Below, in pieces: positions 34,218 to 41,276 of a stretch of 64,000 nt of DNA. This stretch comes from Pseudomonadales bacterium. GTDB lineage: Bacteria; Pseudomonadota; Gammaproteobacteria; Pseudomonadales; Porticoccaceae. Every line of letters starts with the position of its first letter. Within the stretch, counting starts at the first letter, position 1. Below the pieces are notes generated by a model, which saw only the letters and a program-made list of their open reading frames with translations, was not told the origin of the DNA and searched no databases. The stretch covers positions 372,001 to 436,000 of the forward strand of contig JACKOF010000002.1 of NCBI GenBank assembly GCA_024234435.1, in the 5' to 3' direction. A program made the translations under genes and the position numbers.

Positions 34218-34470
34218 GGGGAACACTTGGGAGGCGTATGAGCAAATGCGGGAAAAAGACAAAAGGCTGCACAAAGCTCTATGCAAACTCCTGAAAGAAA
34301 TGCTTCGCTCTGACGACCCATCTTCAGGCCTAGGTAAACCAGAGCCTTTAAAGCATAACCTTTCTGGGCTTTGGTCTAAGCGAATATCCCAGAAGGATCG
34401 ATTGATATATAGATTTGATGATAATTCCATTTATATCTTCGCTATTGGTGGGCACTACGATCAGCCCTAA
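34198..34470 (+). CDS. yoeB: YoeB family ribosome-dependent mRNA endonuclease toxin
   Basis: 90 residues from the ATG at 34198. The core GKPEPLKHNLSGLWSKRI and C-terminal IGGHYDQP retain the catalytic residues expected for YoeB (Glu in KPEPL, Arg in SKRI, and the His-Tyr pair). It cleaves mRNA at the ribosomal A site when free of YefM. Its stop codon TAA lies inside the CCCTAAC core of attC-like site 3, as is typical of integron cassettes. Confidence 0.93.
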   Translation: MRSLVFEGNTWEAYEQMREKDKRLHKALCKLLKEMLRSDDPSSGLGKPEPLKHNLSGLWSKRISQKDRLIYRFDDNSIYIFAIGGHYDQP

Positions 34471-34536
34471 CGCCGTGGTTTGGGGAAATTTAGGGGCGCC
34501 AGCGAGTGAATTTTCCGTAGCAGCGCCTTGTAATAG
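34465..34536. repeat. attC-like recombination site 3 (degenerate)
   Basis: It starts with CCCTAAC (34465-34471), which includes the yoeB stop, and ends near GTAATAG (34530-34536), a poor match to GTTRRRY. An internal GGGGAAATTT/AAATTTTCC inverted repeat supports folding. It lies between the convergent ends of yoeB and the next gene. Confidence 0.55.
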
Positions 34537-34545
34537 ACACTTTTA

Positions 34546-34920
34546 TCACCCACCATGACAGAAAGATGTATTTTCCAAAATGTATTCATACAACCCTTCT
34601 TTAGTAATGGCTCGTTGATATTTTTCTTGGATCTCTTGGTCCTCTATGAAGAACGATACACAAATCAGTTCGTCTTCTTCGGATATGAACATTTTAGGCG
34701 TATTGTCCCTAGCCCATACGTACTCACTTAAGTGAATATAGAGAAGATTATTAAGGCGCTTATTTGCTTCTGGCGTCGTGTCTGTTAGTAGTATTTCATT
34801 AATATTGGAAGTATAGAAATATGCGCTTTGCATTGTTTCCTTACTTTGGATCCAAAGGTTAATGGAAAAGCCAAGCGTTAAAGACAATAATGCTAGTAGA
34901 ATAGTTTTTAGGTATCTCAT
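34546..34920 (-). CDS. Hypothetical cassette protein with N-terminal membrane anchor
   Basis: 124 residues, not recognised. An N-terminal hydrophobic segment (YLKTILLALLSLTLGFSINL) suggests an anchor or uncleaved signal, followed by a mostly acidic soluble part with two late cysteines (ELICVSFF and TSFCHGG). It is AT-rich relative to housekeeping neighbours. A GTTAAGT core lies 24 nt before its start and its stop is 9 bp from attC-like site 3, so it has the layout of an integron cassette gene. Confidence 0.65.
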   Translation of the reverse strand: MRYLKTILLALLSLTLGFSINLWIQSKETMQSAYFYTSNINEILLTDTTPEANKRLNNLLYIHLSEYVWARDNTPKMFISEEDELICVSFFIEDQEIQEKYQRAITKEGLYEYILENTSFCHGG

Positions 34921-34943
34921 TTTACTTTTGTCACATAATGCCC

Positions 34944-34989
34944 ACTTAACCGGCGACCGCAGGGAGCAATGTTAAAGCGATTGTTAGGT
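34944..34989 (-). repeat. attC-like recombination site 4
   Basis: ACTTAAC (34944-34950) and GTTAGGT (34983-34989) are both perfect matches to the RYYYAAC and GTTRRRY consensus. At 46 bp it is shorter than most attC sites. The stop codon of the gene to its right lies within the GTTAGGT core. Confidence 0.65.
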
Positions 34990-35277
34990 TTCGTTCTTTT
35001 CGACACCTTTTCTTCTATCCCAACACGCCCAGAACTCAGACATAGCACTCCACTGAATGATGCCCGCTACACCTGCGACTGCGACACCTAGAGCCGTACC
35101 ATGTGGTACACCCCACGAAACGAAGGATAGAGGCATGCCAGTCAGCGTGAGCCAAAGATGCGCTGATACCCCGTATTCACCATGACTAAAAAACAGCGCG
35201 CCATAAACGGCTACGAGAAAAAACGCTGTTGCCCAAACTCCGTAAGCAATAGCAATGTTTCTTGTACGTTTAGTCAT
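34984..35277 (-). CDS. Hypothetical small membrane protein (cassette gene)
   Basis: 97 residues, not recognised. It has three hydrophobic stretches (IAIAYGVWATAFFLVAVYG, HLWLTLTGMPLSFVSWG, TALGVAVAGVAGIIQWSAMS) and a charged C-terminal tail, so it is probably an inner-membrane protein. Its stop codon is in the core of attC-like site 4, and an ACCTAAC/GTTAGGT core lies 6 nt upstream of its start. Both ends therefore fit a minimal integron cassette. Confidence 0.7.
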   Translation of the reverse strand: MTKRTRNIAIAYGVWATAFFLVAVYGALFFSHGEYGVSAHLWLTLTGMPLSFVSWGVPHGTALGVAVAGVAGIIQWSAMSEFWACWDRRKGVEKNET

Positions 35278-35560
35278 TGCTTAACCTAACAGTTTGTATA
35301 TCGCGCATAACCTAAAGGTCATAAATGCGCAACAATTTGCCAAAGCCGATATTCGACAAGCTCTTTTAAAATTATGATAAATAAGAATATTTTCTGACAT
35401 TTCCGAATCCTTCCAGAACAAAGCGAGAGGGTCTCGTTATCTAAAATAAGGGATCTACTTATGCCATCCGCTATAAGCACGAACCTTTTGTTTTCCCTGA
35501 TGATTTGTTTTTCTCCGGAATGAGAACGCGCATGGCCTCAGTATAAAGCGAGCATATAAT

Positions 35561-35588
35561 TTGACAACAAGGCAACAAGCTGTATAAA
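35561..35588 (+). promoter_or_regulatory. Sigma70 promoter of uvrD
   Basis: Perfect TTGACA (35561-35566) and TATAAA (35583-35588) with a 16-bp spacer. The -10 element lies inside the LexA-type box. The leader to the ATG would be about 155 nt. Confidence 0.72.
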
Positions 35589-35595
35589 TAACCAG
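35580..35595. promoter_or_regulatory. LexA-type SOS box of uvrD
   Basis: CTGTATAAATAACCAG fits CTGT-N8-ACAG with one mismatch. The E. coli uvrD box also carries CCAG in its right arm. It overlaps the promoter's -10 element, so LexA would block transcription until DNA damage. Confidence 0.78.
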
Positions 35596-35749
35596 TATAT
35601 TTTTTAGACTCTAACAAGGCGGCTTTCTTCATCGCGAGTAGTAAGTTTCTGGGCTGTTAACACAGGGATAATTTTAGATGGCTGCAGATTGTCGATTATG
35701 CGGATTCCAAAGTGACACCCCTCTCCGCAACCGATAGAATCCCTCCGCT

Positions 35750-37915
35750 ATGGATGTCTCTTCGATTATTGATCAATTAAATTCAGCCCAACGGGAAGCG
35801 GTAACCGCAACCGAACCTCATGTATTGGTGCTGGCCGGAGCGGGTAGCGGCAAAACCCGTGTGCTGGTGCATCGCATTACCTGGTTGGTGCAGGTAGAGA
35901 ATGTGTCGCCCTATAGCCTGATGGCGGTGACCTTTACCAATAAGGCGGCTCGGGAAATGCGTGGTCGTATTGAGGCGATGCTGGGCATGTCGCCTCACGG
36001 AATGTGGGTTGGCACTTTCCACGGGCTGGCTCACCGTTTGCTGAAGATGCACTGGAAGGAAGCAAAGCTGCCGGAAAATTTTCAGATTCTGGATTCTGAT
36101 GACCAGTTGCGCTTTATCAAGCGCGTTTATCAGGCGCTGGGGTTGGACGATGGCCGCTGGCCGCCGAAGCAGGCGCAGGGATTTATCAATGCGCAAAAAG
36201 ATGAAGGCTTGCGAAGCCACCATTTGCAGCAGGCACATGACCCCTATCATCGCACCATGCAACAGATTTATGCGGCCTATGAACAGGCTTGTGAGCGCAG
36301 TGGTGCGGTGGATTTCGGCGAGTTGCTATTGCGTGCTCATGAACTATGGCTCAACAATCCGGCCTTGCTGAAGCATTATCAAAACCGTTTCAGCCACATT
36401 CTGGTGGATGAGTTTCAGGATACTAATGCTATTCAGTATGCCTGGTTGCGGATACTTGCGGGCAAGAGCTGCAATGTAACGGCAGTGGGTGACGATGATC
36501 AGTCGATTTACGGCTGGCGTGGTGCCCGAATAGAAAATATTCTTAATTTCAATAAAGACTTTCCCAACGCCAAGACGGTTCGGCTGGAGCAGAATTACCG
36601 CTCCAGTAAAAATATTCTGGAGGCGGCCAATGCGGTGATTGCCCGGAATACAGACCGACTGGGGAAAAACCTTTGGACAGAAGATGCCGAAGGTGAGGCG
36701 ATATCGCTGTACGCGGCTTTTAATGAGCAGGATGAAGCGCGGTTTGTCGCAGAGCGATTAAAGGCTTGGACGAATCTGGGCAACAGCCGCAGTGATGCCG
36801 CCATACTCTATCGTTCGAATGCTCAGTCCCGGGTGCTGGAAGATGCGTTGTTGCGGGCGCAGATACCCTATCGCATATACGGTGGCCATCGGTTCTATGA
36901 ACGGTTGGAGATTCGCAACGCCCTCGCCTATTTGCGACTGATGGTGAATCGCGATGATGACGCCGCTTTCGAGCGAGTGATTAATACACCAACGCGTGGC
37001 ATTGGTGAAAAAACCGTGCAGATATTGCGGGAGAAGGCTCGAGACGAAGGCTCTTCATTGTGGCGGGCAGCTGAAAAAATTGTAACCGAAAAGAATCTGC
37101 CTGCCAGAGCTTCCGGGGCAGTTGCGGGATTTCGCGAGTTGATTGATCGCCTGGAGCAGGAAACGCAGACGCTGCCTTTCCATGAACGGGTGGACCATGT
37201 ACTCGCCCAAAGTGGTTTGGTTGAGTTCCACGGTAAGGAAAAAGGTGAGAGAGGTCAGGCGCGCATTGAAAACCTCGAAGAATTGGTGAGTGCCTGCCGG
37301 GCTTTTGAACCGGAAGACAGTGAGTTGCCAACCTTGCCGCAGTTTCTGGATCAGGCGGCGCTGGATGCAGGTGACCGTCAGGCGGATGAAGGCGAAGATG
37401 CTGTTCAGCTGATGACATTGCACTCGGCAAAAGGGCTGGAGTTTCCGCTGGTGTTTCTGGTGGGTATGGAGGAAAGCCTGTTCCCTCACCGGATTTCCAT
37501 GGATGATGCCGGTGGCCTGGAGGAAGAGCGACGGCTAGCTTACGTGGGTATCACTCGCGCTATGCAGAAACTGTATCTTTGCTTTGCTGAAAGTCGCCGT
37601 ATGCACGGCAGTGAAAAATTTAATACGGTATCCCGTTTTGTGCGTGATATTCCAGGCCATCTGGTTGAAGAGGTGCGGTTGCAAAGTCAGGTTCAGCGCC
37701 CGACCAGTTATGCGAACAGAACCACGCCCACCCTCAGTGATCAGGGCTCGGATACCGGGTTCAGCCTGGGGCAACGAGTAATACACTCCCACTTTGGTGA
37801 AGGTGTGATTCTTAATTTTGAGGGTAACGGTGCCCATGCGCGCGTGCAGGTAAATTTTGATAGTGAAGGCAGCAAGTGGCTGGTGCTGTCTTATGCGAAA
37901 TTATCGCCTTGTTAG
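35750..37915 (+). CDS. uvrD: DNA helicase II UvrD
   Basis: UvrD is a 3'-5' SF1 helicase acting in mismatch and nucleotide-excision repair. The 721 residues match E. coli UvrD in length and start (MDVSSIIDQLNSAQREAV). Walker A AGAGSGKT is at 29-36, with the Walker B region ILVDEFQDTN, motif IV/V blocks (EQNYRSSKNILEAANAVI; LMTLHSAKGLEFPLVF) and motif VI (ERRLAYVGITRA). A C-terminal Tudor-like segment (GQRVIHSHFGEGVILNFEG) is also present. The SOS-type box upstream supports uvrD over rep. Confidence 0.96.
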   Translation: MDVSSIIDQLNSAQREAVTATEPHVLVLAGAGSGKTRVLVHRITWLVQVENVSPYSLMAVTFTNKAAREMRGRIEAMLGMSPHGMWVGTFHGLAHRLLKMHWKEAKLPENFQILDSDDQLRFIKRVYQALGLDDGRWPPKQAQGFINAQKDEGLRSHHLQQAHDPYHRTMQQIYAAYEQACERSGAVDFGELLLRAHELWLNNPALLKHYQNRFSHILVDEFQDTNAIQYAWLRILAGKSCNVTAVGDDDQSIYGWRGARIENILNFNKDFPNAKTVRLEQNYRSSKNILEAANAVIARNTDRLGKNLWTEDAEGEAISLYAAFNEQDEARFVAERLKAWTNLGNSRSDAAILYRSNAQSRVLEDALLRAQIPYRIYGGHRFYERLEIRNALAYLRLMVNRDDDAAFERVINTPTRGIGEKTVQILREKARDEGSSLWRAAEKIVTEKNLPARASGAVAGFRELIDRLEQETQTLPFHERVDHVLAQSGLVEFHGKEKGERGQARIENLEELVSACRAFEPEDSELPTLPQFLDQAALDAGDRQADEGEDAVQLMTLHSAKGLEFPLVFLVGMEESLFPHRISMDDAGGLEEERRLAYVGITRAMQKLYLCFAESRRMHGSEKFNTVSRFVRDIPGHLVEEVRLQSQVQRPTSYANRTTPTLSDQGSDTGFSLGQRVIHSHFGEGVILNFEGNGAHARVQVNFDSEGSKWLVLSYAKLSPC

Positions 37916-38002
37916 AGAGTCTCTGATTAGAATGGCGCTTGTTTAAGCGAAACCCAGCTATGTTGAATTGCGTTATCACTCGTCACGATAGTAAACGCAC
38001 GG

Positions 38003-38084
38003 TCATTGCGAGGAGGTACGACGAAGTAATCCAAAATCCGCTTCTCTAGCCCATTGGATTGCGTAGCGTTGCTCACAATGGCAC
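38003..38084. repeat. Palindromic REP/MITE-like repeat
   Basis: An imperfect 82-bp palindrome: the left arm holds CATTGCGAG...TACG...AATCCA and the right arm the complement TGGATT...CGTA...CTCACAATG. The left-arm motif resembles dispersed palindromic repeats seen in many bacterial genomes. It lies in the non-coding gap between uvrD and the TRAP gene. Only one copy is in this window, so its repeat nature is inferred. Confidence 0.65.
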
Positions 38085-38163
38085 TTATTTATAATTATAA
38101 AACGTATTACTTGAGCCTTTTTTGGAAAGGCTGTTTGGAAACATCGTTCATAAAGGAATCGCC

Positions 38164-39264
38164 GTGAAAAAGTATTTGACTGCTCTATTGATTACCAGCG
38201 TGGCATTGATTGGCTGTAGTGAGAAACAACGCGCTTCTACGGCAGGTGTTGTAGCAGCAGAGCCGCAACAGACTTTCCAGTGGAAGCTGGTCTCCACCTA
38301 TCCGAAAAACTTTCCGGGGTTGGGGGTAGCCGCGGAAAACCTGGCCAGGCTGATTGATGAAGCCAGCAATGGTCGCTTGAAAATCAAGGTTTACGGGGCT
38401 GGTCAATTGGTGCCCGCTTTTGAAGTGTTCGATACGGTTTCTCAGGGAACCGCGGAAATGGGTCAGGGCGCAGCCTATTACTGGAAAGGCAAGGCGTTGT
38501 CAGCGCCGTTGTTCACCGCTATTCCCTTTGGCCTTAATGCGCAGGAAATGAACGCCTGGTTGCATTATGGCGGCGGCCTTGAGTTGTGGCGGGAGTTGTA
38601 TGAGCCGTTTAATCTGATTCCGTTTCCCGGAGGCAATACGGGTATTCAAATGGCCGGGTGGTTTAATCGCGAAATTAACAGTCTGGAAGATTTGAAAGGG
38701 TTAAAAATGCGGATTCCCGGCTTGGGTGCCGAAGTGATATCCCGACTCGGTGTTGAGGCGGTGAATATTCCCGGTGGTGATATTTATACATCATTGCAAA
38801 CGGGTGTGATTGACGCGACTGAATGGGTGGGGCCGTACAATGATCTGGCGTTTGGTTTCCACCAGATTGCCAGGTATTACTACTATCCCGGTTGGCAGGA
38901 ACCCGGCCCGACGATCGAATTTACGGTTAATAAACAAGCCTTTGAATCACTGCCTGAGGATCTGCAAAAAATTGTCGAGGCGGCTACCAGAGCCATCAAT
39001 CAGGATATGCTGGATGATTACACAGCGCACAATAATGCGGCCCTTGAAACACTGGTTAACGAACATGGTGTGGACTTGCGCCCGTTGCCCGAGGATGTGC
39101 TGGCTGCGCTGAAACAGGCAACGGACGAGGTGATGGCTGAAAATGCCAAGGCTGATCCAATGTTTAAAAAGGTGTACCAGTCAATCAAGGTTTTTCAGAC
39201 GCAGTCGGAGCACTACCAGAAGATTTCCGAACAGGCTTACTACAACATCCGGAACGGGGGTTAA
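38164..39264 (+). CDS. TRAP transporter solute-binding lipoprotein (DctP family)
   Basis: From the GTG at 38164 (AAGGAA upstream) there are 366 residues. The N-terminus (VKKYLTALLITSVALIGCSE) ends in a lipobox, so it is an outer-leaflet or periplasmic lipoprotein. The body has DctP features (WKLVSTYPKNFPGLG, LKIKVYGAGQLVPAFE, EDLKGLKMRIPGLGAEV, GDIYTSLQTGVIDATEWVGP). This branch is often annotated for mannitol/chloroaromatic or 2-oxo acid ligands. No DctQ/DctM membrane genes are adjacent, so it is an orphan whose permease must be elsewhere. Confidence 0.88.
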   Translation: MKKYLTALLITSVALIGCSEKQRASTAGVVAAEPQQTFQWKLVSTYPKNFPGLGVAAENLARLIDEASNGRLKIKVYGAGQLVPAFEVFDTVSQGTAEMGQGAAYYWKGKALSAPLFTAIPFGLNAQEMNAWLHYGGGLELWRELYEPFNLIPFPGGNTGIQMAGWFNREINSLEDLKGLKMRIPGLGAEVISRLGVEAVNIPGGDIYTSLQTGVIDATEWVGPYNDLAFGFHQIARYYYYPGWQEPGPTIEFTVNKQAFESLPEDLQKIVEAATRAINQDMLDDYTAHNNAALETLVNEHGVDLRPLPEDVLAALKQATDEVMAENAKADPMFKKVYQSIKVFQTQSEHYQKISEQAYYNIRNGG

Positions 39265-39270
39265 TATCGC

Positions 39271-39771
39271 GTGGATGCTTTTGATAATCAAAAAATGATT
39301 ATTGGCAGTGTGGAGTGGTGCGGTCTTGCCGATCTGAATATCCCGGCTATCAAGGCACGGGTGGATTCAGGTGCTAAAACGTCGGCGATCCACGCTTTTA
39401 ACATAGAGGAGTTTAAACGTGGTGAAGCGTTTTGGGTGCGCTTTGAATTGCACCCGTTACAGAAAAACATTACCACAACGGTAGAGTGTGAGGCGGAGGT
39501 TATTGATCGTCGTCTGGTGAAGAATTCAGGCGGGGTAGCGGAGGAACGCTATGTGATAAAGACCCCTGTTTCGCTCGGTGGTAAAACCTGGGATATCGAA
39601 CTGACGCTGACGAATCGGGATTCGATGGGATATCGCATGTTGCTGGGCCGGGAGGCAATGGGGGGGCGGGTGTTGGTTGATCCCGGCGAGAGTCTGATGC
39701 TGGGTAAGCGGTCCGGTGCAGAGATTCGCAAGAGCTATAACATCGTGCGCCCCGAAAAGGCTGCTCGATAA
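39271..39771 (+). CDS. RimB/retropepsin-like aspartic protease (ATP-dependent zinc protease family)
   Basis: 166 residues from a GTG 7 bp after the TRAP gene. The motif IKARVDSGAKTSAIHA is the D-S-G active site of retropepsin-like proteins, once described as zinc-protease domains. Relatives such as RimB trim glutamate tails added by RimK-like ligases, but no RimK is adjacent. The C-terminal YRMLLGREAMGGRVLVDPG is also conserved. The target is unknown. Confidence 0.85.
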   Translation: MDAFDNQKMIIGSVEWCGLADLNIPAIKARVDSGAKTSAIHAFNIEEFKRGEAFWVRFELHPLQKNITTTVECEAEVIDRRLVKNSGGVAEERYVIKTPVSLGGKTWDIELTLTNRDSMGYRMLLGREAMGGRVLVDPGESLMLGKRSGAEIRKSYNIVRPEKAAR

Positions 39772-39800
39772 CCCCAGGATTTTAATTAACGCTGGGGGTT
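39770..39800. terminator. Convergent terminator candidate
   Basis: AACCCCAG and CTGGGGGTT form a stem (one bulged G) around an AT-rich loop between the stops of the protease gene and trkH. It lacks a strong T run, so it may act weakly on both strands. Confidence 0.5.
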
Positions 39801-39802
39801 GG

Positions 39803-41251
39803 TTAGCGCCGCCAGAACATGGGTGTAAACAGGACCAGTACGGTGAAGATTTCCAGTCGACCCAGGACCATGGCCGCTGACAGCACCCATTTTGAAAAGT
39901 CATTCATGTCGCCGAAATGGCTGAAGACTTCACCCAGGCCCGGGCCCATATTATTGAGGGTGGCCGCAGTAGCGGACCAGGCTGTTACATAGTCTGCACC
40001 TGCGGCCAGCAATAGCAACACAATACCGTAGTAGACCGCCAGATAAACACCAAAGAATGCCCATACGGCATCGGTCACTCTGGTTGGCACAGCCCATTTT
40101 CCCATCTTCATTGAAAATGTGCCTTTGGGGTGAATCAGCCGGGACGTTTCCCGCTCCACCTGTTTTGCCATAATCACCATGCGCCCTATTTTTACTCCAC
40201 CTGTGGTTGACCCCACACAGCCGCCAAAAAAGGATGTTACCAACATCAAAAAAGGCAGGAAGGTTGGCCAGGCACTGTAATTATCGGTGAGAAACCCCGT
40301 GGTTGTCATAATTGAAACGAGCTGAAAGGTGCCGTGAACAATGCTGTCTTTTGCGGGATGGTGTTCGAGAAAGTACAGGTGGCCACTGACGACCATTGAC
40401 GATGCAATCAGTAGCAGGAAGAACGTTTTGGCTTCCGGATTGCGCCAATAATGGAATACGCTTCCTTTCACCCACGCGTAATAATGCAGGCCGAAACTCA
40501 GTGATGAAACCACCATAAAAAAGATGCAGATGGCGTTAATCAGGGTGCTGTTATAAAAGCCGATACTGGCATCGTAATTGGCAAAACCGCCCGTGGCGAT
40601 GGTCGAAAAGCTATGGGTCAGGGCGTCGAAAAAAGGCATGCCAGCCAGCCAGTAGGCAGTGGTGCAGATAATATTGAGTGCGATGTAGATAATGAACAGT
40701 GCCTTTGCGGTCTCCGCAATGCGCGGCGTCATCTTACTTTCTTTGGATGGCCCGACATTTTCTGCTCGGTAAAGCTGCATGCCGCCTACACCCAGCAGTG
40801 GCATGATGGCAACAGCAATCACCACAATGCCAATTCCGCCTAAAAAGTGCAGTTGCTGGCGGTAATAAAGTATCGATTTGGGCATCACGTCCAGCCCGGT
40901 TAACACGGTGGCGCCGGTTGTGGTGATCCCTGATATGGATTCAAAAAGGGCATCAGAAAAGGTCAGGTGAACTTCGTCTACCAGCATTAATGGCAGGGTT
41001 CCGGTCAGCCCGAGTACGAGCCAGAAAAGGGTGGTGATGATAAACCCGTCTCTGGTACGAAGATCACTGGAGACACGGCTGAATGGCAGCCACATGAGCA
41101 TGCCGATGGAAAAGGTCAGCGCAAAAGCCAGCAGGAAAGCCTGCCCGGTGTCTTCTCCGTAGATAACAGCCACGACAATCGGTAACAGCAAGGTAATGCT
41201 GAAAATCATCAGGAAAAGCCCGAGAACTTTTGAAACCATGGGTCCGTGCAT
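39803..41251 (-). CDS. trkH: Trk potassium uptake system, channel subunit TrkH
   Basis: TrkH is the membrane channel of the Trk K+ system gated by TrkA. The 482 residues carry about ten membrane helices and the four selectivity-loop regions (ESISGITTTGATVL, HSFSTIATGGFANYD, TTTGFLTDNYSAW, ATLNNMGPGLGEV). ATGs at 41251 and 41239 are both possible starts. It lies 25 bp downstream of trkA on the same strand. Confidence 0.95.
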   Translation of the reverse strand: MHGPMVSKVLGLFLMIFSITLLLPIVVAVIYGEDTGQAFLLAFALTFSIGMLMWLPFSRVSSDLRTRDGFIITTLFWLVLGLTGTLPLMLVDEVHLTFSDALFESISGITTTGATVLTGLDVMPKSILYYRQQLHFLGGIGIVVIAVAIMPLLGVGGMQLYRAENVGPSKESKMTPRIAETAKALFIIYIALNIICTTAYWLAGMPFFDALTHSFSTIATGGFANYDASIGFYNSTLINAICIFFMVVSSLSFGLHYYAWVKGSVFHYWRNPEAKTFFLLLIASSMVVSGHLYFLEHHPAKDSIVHGTFQLVSIMTTTGFLTDNYSAWPTFLPFLMLVTSFFGGCVGSTTGGVKIGRMVIMAKQVERETSRLIHPKGTFSMKMGKWAVPTRVTDAVWAFFGVYLAVYYGIVLLLLAAGADYVTAWSATAATLNNMGPGLGEVFSHFGDMNDFSKWVLSAAMVLGRLEIFTVLVLFTPMFWRR

Positions 41252-41276
41252 GCGGTGATTAATTCCGTATCAAGGG

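Larger units (their letters stand above)
33125..35290 (-). mobile_element. Integrase-less integron-type gene cassette cluster (CALIN-like)
   Basis: Five junctions with RYYYAAC- or GTTRRRY-like core sites divide this region into four single-transcript units. On the minus strand, three units begin with a GTT-type core 7-30 nt before an ATG and end with a stop codon inside or a few bases from an AAC-type core, which is the anatomy of integron cassettes. The fourth unit (yefM-yoeB) runs the opposite way but also ends inside a core. The genes are small, unrelated and AT-richer than the surroundings. No integron integrase gene is present in the window. The sites are degenerate, so cluster identity is an inference. 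Confidence 0.7.
35291..35749. other. uvrD upstream region
   Basis: About 460 bp without a gene. The left part continues from the cassette boundary and holds a GCGCAT/ATGCGC inverted repeat at about 35311-35340. The right part holds the uvrD promoter and LexA-type box. The stretch 35400-35540 shows nothing I recognise. Confidence 0.6.

Noticed and set aside
33000..35800. Integron integrase (intI) or transposase gene accompanying the cassette cluster.
   Set aside because: No open frame in the region or its flanks has tyrosine-recombinase or transposase motifs; none is claimed.
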